Assembly: GCA_028700875.1 (NCBI GenBank)
Contig: JAQVRW010000187.1
Location: 1 to 6,238 of the forward strand
Direction: 5' to 3'
DNA from: Candidatus Zixiibacteriota bacterium
GTDB lineage: Bacteria > Zixibacteria > MSB-5A5 > GN15 > JAAZOE01
DNA: 6,238 bases
Part shown: piece by piece, positions 4,109-6,238 of the stretch
How the letters are laid out: each line of letters starts with the position of its first letter
Position numbering within the stretch: position 1 is the stretch's first letter
Made by a program: the position numbers and the translations under genes
Notes under the pieces: generated by a model
Told to the model about the DNA's origin: nothing
The model's database searches: none
What the model saw: the letters and a program-made list of their open reading frames with translations, nothing else

Positions 4109-4978
4109 ATGGGAACGCGTGGCGTGGTCGGGTTCCATCGGGATGGGGTTGACAAGATCACCTACAACCATTTTGACAGTTACCCGGCTGGATTGGGTGA
4201 GATCGTCAAGACCTTTCTGCTGGAGACCCCGGTCGACCAGTTACACACCATCTTCGACCGGATTGTCATGGTCGACGAACGCGCAACTCCTACCCAGGAT
4301 CAGATCGCGGAATGTCGGAATTATCTACACAACGTCAAATACGAAGCAGTCGATTGGTATGAGGCGCTGCATGACGCCCAGGGCAATCTGGTAGTGTATC
4401 GAGACGGGTTGCGCTACATGATCGATGGCAAAGCGTTTTTGCAGGACAGTCTCTACTGCGAATGGGGGTATGTGATCAATCTGGATACCAATATGCTGGA
4501 GATCTACCGCGGATTTCAGAGAAGCCCGTCCTGGAATCGATACTATTCACCGACACCGACCGATGGGCAGGGGATTTATTACAACTGCCAGATGATCCAC
4601 GCGGTTTCGCTCTTCGACCTACATGCGTTTGATATGGCCGGGTTTGAGAACCGGGTCAACCGAGATGAGAATAGTGCATTGTACCATCAGACGATTATGA
4701 AAACGTTTCGACGACATATTGACCAATCATGTACGTATTCAACCAGCCATCAGGTGAACGACACATCTATCGTGTTCAACGTGATGGTTATGATGCAGCG
4801 ACCCACGCTTTCGCTGTCGGTTCAAACCGATATTCTCATTGACCTACAAGAGAGATTGGTGTGCGAGACCGTCACCATGACCAGCGCACCGGGAGCCCCG
4901 ACGAACGAGGAAGGGGGGTGGGCCTATGCCGTCCCGGTCACGATCACTATCGGTTCAAATGATCAGGAGACAACATAA
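4109..4978 (+). CDS. Conserved 'MGTRG' mobile-element protein
   Basis: The gene encodes 289 residues. AGGAGGT at 4096-4102 and the signature MGTRGVVGFHRDGVDKITYN at the N-terminus fix ATG 4109 over the upstream in-frame ATG at 4076. Residues 1-175 follow a family I recall from many phage and plasmid genomes: MGTRG…GF…YNH.DSYP (20-26), then a DEDS/ERATPT..QI.EC segment (57-69), DWYE.L…QGNL (82-93), GLRYMID…F..DS.YCE..Y.INLDT..LE (100-131), and a Y..C..I strand. The function is unproven. The conserved Cys, His and Asp residues at the front may bind a ligand, by inference. Residues about 200-289, with beta-strand character (LSLSVQTDILID, YAVPVTITIG), extend past the usual core and may be a second domain. 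The stop shares one base with the next ATG. Confidence 0.87.
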   Translation: MGTRGVVGFHRDGVDKITYNHFDSYPAGLGEIVKTFLLETPVDQLHTIFDRIVMVDERATPTQDQIAECRNYLHNVKYEAVDWYEALHDAQGNLVVYRDGLRYMIDGKAFLQDSLYCEWGYVINLDTNMLEIYRGFQRSPSWNRYYSPTPTDGQGIYYNCQMIHAVSLFDLHAFDMAGFENRVNRDENSALYHQTIMKTFRRHIDQSCTYSTSHQVNDTSIVFNVMVMMQRPTLSLSVQTDILIDLQERLVCETVTMTSAPGAPTNEEGGWAYAVPVTITIGSNDQETT

Positions 4979-5133
4979 TGCCGTTATTTGAAGTAACCGT
5001 AGAGCAGACATTTGTAGTGGAAGCGAAAGACGAAGACGATGCGGCTGATCATGTGCTTGGGATCCTGAACCGGTCGTCTGATGCCTGTTGGGATTGTGAA
5101 AATGTGATTGATGTCGAGGAGGGAGGAAAATGA
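4978..5133 (+). CDS. Small acidic protein of 51 residues
   Basis: ATG 4978 overlaps the previous TAA by one base, and AGGAG (4965-4969) lies 8 bases upstream. The product reads MPLFEVTVEQTFVVEAKDED, then DAADHVLGILNRSSDACWDC and ENVIDVEEGGK. It has a beta-hairpin (FEVTVEQTFVVEA) and a DE..A helix. This is the common 'Y.V.V….V.A.seeeA' layout of small phage and plasmid proteins, here with C37-x-x-C40 at the helix end. A single CxxC could serve metal binding only with a partner. It shares the last ATGA with the next gene, so coupled translation is likely. Function is unknown. Confidence 0.75.
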   Translation: MPLFEVTVEQTFVVEAKDEDDAADHVLGILNRSSDACWDCENVIDVEEGGK

Positions 5134-5291
5134 GCCAGACTATTGTGATCCGGGTTACTGTCCCGGAGACCATTTCGGAAGATGACGAGGAAGCGTGCAC
5201 AGAGGCCATCAACCTGACCCTGTATAACGCATTAGAGATGTATGGGTGCTGTGTTGATTCGGTTGCCTTTGAAACCCCGACAAACTGTTAA
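5130..5291 (+). CDS. Small acidic protein of 53 residues
   Basis: ATG 5130 overlaps the previous stop as ATGA, and GGGAGG (5121-5126) lies immediately upstream. The product reads MSQTIVIRVTVPETISEDDE, then EACTEAINLTLYNALEMYGC and CVDSVAFETPTNC. It has one strand (TIVIRVTVP), an acidic turn, one helix (EEACTEAINLTLYNALEMYG) and a final strand (DSVAFETP), a small beta-alpha-beta fold. The C40-C41 pair and C-terminal C53 are its only notable residues. The strand plus 'P-E/D-x-[IM]-S-[ED]' turn resembles the start of the mini-gene product at 2369, so the two may be distant relatives. Function is unknown. Confidence 0.75.
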   Translation: MSQTIVIRVTVPETISEDDEEACTEAINLTLYNALEMYGCCVDSVAFETPTNC

Positions 5292-5327
5292 TCCGAAACC
5301 ACTATTGATAGCAACGAGGAATAAACC

Positions 5328-6002
5328 ATGACCAAAGATGTAACCGAGTTTCTGAACGGCGCCGCAAAACTATTGGCGCTGAATGTTGAAGTGAAGACCT
5401 ACTCCTTACCGGAGTATTGCGACCGCTACAAGACCGAGTTGACGACCGTGCCGAACGTTGATATCGGCCGGAGTTTCGTCGTCACCGGGATCGACGCGAA
5501 CGCGGTCGATGTGTGGGTGAAACAGGTCACCGAACTTCTGGCCTACCGGATTCCCACCACCCTCTCGGTGGTGTGGCACGAGATCAGCCTGATCCACGGG
5601 GTCGAGACCTACAGTCTTGCATTCGTGGCAAAAGGCAATCATAACGGGTTTCCGATCAGTGATATGCTGCGGGACCCGACCCCGCTCATCGAGAAGGGGT
5701 ATGTGGAAGGACTGGCCACGTTCATCGAGGATGCCTGCGCCACGCTTGAGGACGAGGAGATGATCACCGCTGATATCCGGCTCTCCGTAGAAGTCAAGTA
5801 CGAAGGATATGTCACGTTGCGAAACGTCGAGATTCCCCGGCGGCTGGGTGACGACGAGAACGTTGATGAGTTACTCGATTATCTCAACGAAAATGTGAAG
5901 GAAAATATCGAAAATGCTGTCGCCGAAGCGGCTAACACAGGAGAACTGAGCATGGACGAGTATTCTCTCACGTATGAGGTTGAAGAAGTGGACGAAACCT
6001 AA
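5328..6002 (+). CDS. Two-domain protein of 224 residues, function unknown
   Basis: The start MTKDVTEFLNGAAKLLALNV at ATG 5328 is supported by CGAGGAATAAACC upstream (GAGGA about 10 bases away) after a 36-base gap that holds no gene. Residues 1-145 form an alpha/beta region with strands at 48-55 (RSFVVTGI), 78-90 (TLSVVWHEISLIH) and 93-101 (ETYSLAFVA), and helices at 59-73 and 126-140. Residues 148-224 are a separate acidic domain, IRLSVEVKYEGYVTLRNVEI and onward, that aligns by eye with the small protein encoded at 3420-3692. The protein therefore looks like a fusion of an unknown N-terminal domain to a domain that also exists alone in the same cluster. It has no membrane segment or metal motif. 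It is the last gene of the long unit; a pyrimidine-rich gap follows. Confidence 0.8.
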   Translation: MTKDVTEFLNGAAKLLALNVEVKTYSLPEYCDRYKTELTTVPNVDIGRSFVVTGIDANAVDVWVKQVTELLAYRIPTTLSVVWHEISLIHGVETYSLAFVAKGNHNGFPISDMLRDPTPLIEKGYVEGLATFIEDACATLEDEEMITADIRLSVEVKYEGYVTLRNVEIPRRLGDDENVDELLDYLNENVKENIENAVAEAANTGELSMDEYSLTYEVEEVDET

Positions 6003-6060
6003 CTCTTATTATCCAAAAAACCGTCTCGCAATTTCCTTCTCTTATTTTAGGTGATTTTGT
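6003..6060 (+). promoter_or_regulatory. Gap with pyrimidine-rich tract, possible terminator and promoter
   Basis: This is the largest gap in the right-hand cluster. ATTTCCTTCTCTTATTTTA (6031-6049) is T-rich on the coding strand, and archaeal transcription tends to stop at such tracts, so it may end the upstream unit. CTTATTATCC at 6004-6013 is a weak TATA-box candidate for the next gene. AGGTGAT (6049-6055) is a good SD 5 bases before ATG 6061. The SD is convincing; the terminator and promoter are tentative. Confidence 0.4.
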
Positions 6061-6238
6061 ATGGCAGACGACATCTGTGTCAGTAATAACCTGTCGGGCA
6101 AGATGGCCCGCATTTCAGCAATCTCATTGAACCCGTTGACGAACGACTTCTGTAATACCGTGGCAAACGTGAACCATACCACATGTAGTGTCTGTTACGC
6201 CCGTCGGTATGCCAGCACGTTCCGGAAGAATGTGATCC
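6061..6238 (+). CDS. Cysteine-containing protein, possibly GP88-like (5' part only)
   Basis: The first 59 codons are present and the gene runs off the window. The start is fixed by AGGTGAT 5 bases upstream. The product begins MADDICVSNNLSGKMARISA and continues with ISLNPLTNDFC and NHTTCSVCYARRYASTFRKN. The arrangement of a polar N-terminus, a short 'GKM..IS..SL.P' strand and a C..C-Y-A motif (about residues 45-49) followed by basic residues resembles the N-terminal part of phage 'gene product 88' (GP88) domain proteins. In those, a cysteine cluster with CYA is conserved and the function is uncertain. C6, C33, C45 and C48 are candidate metal or cluster ligands. The assignment is tentative because the catalytic or core part lies beyond the window. 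Confidence 0.6.
   Translation, partial: MADDICVSNNLSGKMARISAISLNPLTNDFCNTVANVNHTTCSVCYARRYASTFRKNVI

Noticed and set aside
505..6002. Avoidance of TAG stop codons as a sign of pyrrolysine coding
   Set aside because: All stops here are TGA or TAA, but about 15 genes is too small a sample and TAG is commonly rare; no in-frame TAG was seen inside a gene.

Overview
The window looks like accessory DNA of an archaeal virus, plasmid or integrated element. The most likely host is a methanogen of the Methanomicrobiales type. This is an inference from four things: moderate GC; very strong Shine-Dalgarno (SD) sequences of the GGAGGTGATC type before tightly overlapping genes; decayed IS200/IS605-like ends with the CCACCGGTT/AACCGGTGG palindrome; and protein families that I recall mainly from phages, plasmids and archaeal mobile elements. 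No replication, integration, capsid, terminase or housekeeping gene is present, so virus and plasmid cannot be told apart here. All credible genes lie on the + strand.

Layout. Positions 1-146 hold no intact gene and end in a 63-bp palindromic repeat (copy A), which reads as the last codons of a tnpB-like gene. Four overlapping or closely spaced genes follow (153-1463): a zinc-ribbon protein, two small unknown proteins, and an unknown protein whose stop codon lies inside another copy of the palindrome. Positions 1453-1797 look like a small decayed IS200/IS605-type element. It has a palindrome at each end, an open frame with a TnpB-like C-terminal tail, and repeat copy B at its right end. Directly at that end starts a cysteine-rich protein with the N-terminus MKIRTGFVSNSSSSS (1794-2372).

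From 2369 to 6002 there is a near-continuous train of genes with overlaps of 1 to a few bases or gaps of at most 36 bases, almost all with a clear SD, so probably one polycistronic unit. It holds two mini-genes, an RVTWEI...IQRDP protein with an unusual C-terminal extension, a helical protein, a small acidic protein, a 'GGMSPGDSPTE' protein, an 'MGTRG' protein, two small acidic proteins, and a two-domain protein whose C-terminal half resembles the small acidic protein encoded at 3420-3692. After a 58-base pyrimidine-rich gap, a cysteine-containing gene that may be GP88-like starts at 6061 and runs off the window.

None of these families has a function I can assert. Together they look like a block of mobile-element genes of unknown function that is translated in a coupled way and has been broken up by IS200/IS605-type insertions. 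The points most worth a second look are the IS-derived hairpin repeats placed exactly at gene starts, the SD stranded on the far side of one insertion, the Ser5 N-terminal motif, the paralogous domain pair, and a 1.2-kb stretch with no GATC sites in DNA that is otherwise rich in them.
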